A stretch of DNA of 14,644 bases from Candidatus Nanopelagicaceae bacterium (lineage in GTDB: Bacteria > Actinomycetota > Actinomycetes > Nanopelagicales > Nanopelagicaceae): assembly GCA_947490625.1 (NCBI GenBank), contig CANLHC010000011.1, forward strand, positions 1 to 14,644, written 5' to 3'. A model generated the notes under the pieces. It did not search any database. It worked only from the letters and a program-made list of their open reading frames with translations, and had not been told where the DNA came from. Shown here piece by piece: positions 13,970 to 14,644 of this stretch (positions are counted from its first letter, which is position 1; every line of letters starts with the position of its first letter). Both the position numbers and the translations under genes were made by a program.

Positions 13970-14644
13970 TTAGTGCCCCATTCCTAATCCACCGTCAACC
14001 GGGATAACTGCGCCCGTGATGTAGCTTGCCTTTTCCGATGCCAAAAAGGTAACAACATCGGCAATTTCTTCAGCGGTGCAGAAGCGACCCAAAGGAACTT
14101 GTGCGGCTATTTCTTCACGGCGTTTGTCATCTAACTCTGCCGTCATATCGGTTTCAACAAAACCTGGCGCGACCACATTTGCGGTGATTGAACGACTTCC
14201 TAGTTCGCGCGCGAAAGATCTTGCCATTCCTACAAGGCCAGCTTTGCTAGCAGAATAGTTCACCTGCCCCGCGGCACCTACTGAGCCAACTACCGAGCCG
14301 ATAAAGATGAGTCTGCCTCGCTTGTTTTTAAGAAGTCCCTTTGTCGCTCTCTTTGCCACACGAAACGCGCCACTCAGATTTGCATCCAGGACTGAAGTGA
14401 AATCCTCTTCGCTCATACGAAGAACAAGTGTGTCTTTAGTGATTCCAGCATTCATGACAATCACATCAGGAATTCCCCACTGATCCTCGATCTGTGAGAA
14501 AGCCGCATCCACAGATTCTGCAGATGTCACATCCATCACAACTGATTTAAATCCTGCGGGTGCTGTTCCGCTCCTATATGTGGCGATAACGTCGACACCG
14601 CTGGCCTTCAAGGATGTAGCTATCGCTAAACCGATTCCCCGATT
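13970..14644 (-). CDS. fabG: 3-oxoacyl-[acyl-carrier-protein] reductase, MabA-like (5' end missing)
   Basis: NADPH-dependent reduction of 3-oxoacyl-ACP in FAS II; SDR fold. The visible 224 codons start inside the cofactor motif as NRGIGLAIA, so about 15-25 N-terminal residues lie past the right edge. Also seen: VMNAGITKD, the catalytic Ser in IFIGSVVGSVG, the YSASK active site, NVVAPGFVETDMTAEL, and the C terminus VIPVDGGLGMGH, which is nearly identical in wording to mycobacterial MabA. A TTG at 14611 is an internal codon, not the start. First gene visible of the fabG–fabI unit, with fabI beginning 2 nt after the stop. Confidence 0.96.
   Translation of the reverse strand, partial: NRGIGLAIATSLKASGVDVIATYRSGTAPAGFKSVVMDVTSAESVDAAFSQIEDQWGIPDVIVMNAGITKDTLVLRMSEEDFTSVLDANLSGAFRVAKRATKGLLKNKRGRLIFIGSVVGSVGAAGQVNYSASKAGLVGMARSFARELGSRSITANVVAPGFVETDMTAELDDKRREEIAAQVPLGRFCTAEEIADVVTFLASEKASYITGAVIPVDGGLGMGH

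Noticed and set aside
741..14258. Many plus-strand and alternate-frame open frames of 60-147 codons
   Set aside because: All lie antisense or out of frame to well-supported conserved genes, show no recognisable domains and lack ribosome-binding sites.
14609..14611. TTG as the start of fabG
   Set aside because: The frame stays open to the window edge and encodes the SDR cofactor motif NRGIG upstream, so the true start is outside.
1..14644. Mobile element, prophage, CRISPR array, toxin–antitoxin or defence locus
   Set aside because: No transposase, integrase, spaced repeats, tRNA target or defence-type proteins were seen; nearly all sequence is accounted for by housekeeping genes.

Overview
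This window looks like a compact chromosomal housekeeping segment of an actinobacterium. The evidence is a 16S rRNA 5' end of actinobacterial type, a FabG–FabI pair that closely resembles mycobacterial MabA–InhA, an actinobacterial-style arg cluster placed directly after pheST, and TAnnnT-type promoters including a probable leaderless start. Base composition is only moderate for the phylum, and genes overlap or abut almost everywhere. This fits a streamlined freshwater lineage such as acI/Nanopelagicales; that placement is inference. No prophage, insertion sequence, CRISPR array or tRNA gene was seen.

Everything with a convincing call is on the minus strand, so transcription runs from the right edge to the left. 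In that order: fabG (start beyond the edge) and fabI for fatty-acid elongation; an overlapping membrane-anchored VanY-type D,D-peptidase; a structured leader of about 190 nt, then infC–rpmI–rplT (IF3, L35, L20); a SpoU/TrmH-family RNA methyltransferase; pheS–pheT; a tandem ARG-box operator; argC–argB–argD–argR–argH; tyrS; a terminator region; and an rrn promoter/leader running into the first ~120 nt of 16S rRNA, which continues past the left edge.

The arginine block carries its own repressor, ArgR. Upstream of argC lie two 14-bp ARG boxes 20 bp apart, one covering the -35 of a promoter whose -10 sits 6 nt before the argC ATG. This predicts a leaderless, ArgR-controlled, self-limiting operon. 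argJ, argF and argG, usual members of the actinobacterial cluster, are not here: argC/argB, argB/argD and argH/tyrS share 4-bp ATGA overlaps and no gap could hold them.

The points most worth a second look are the probable AUC start codon of infC behind a strong Shine-Dalgarno sequence, its hairpin-rich leader with a possible 31-codon upstream ORF, the leaderless ArgR-controlled argC promoter, the reduced arg cluster with a short ArgB, and a possible internal pheS promoter. I found no clear new defence or mobile system.
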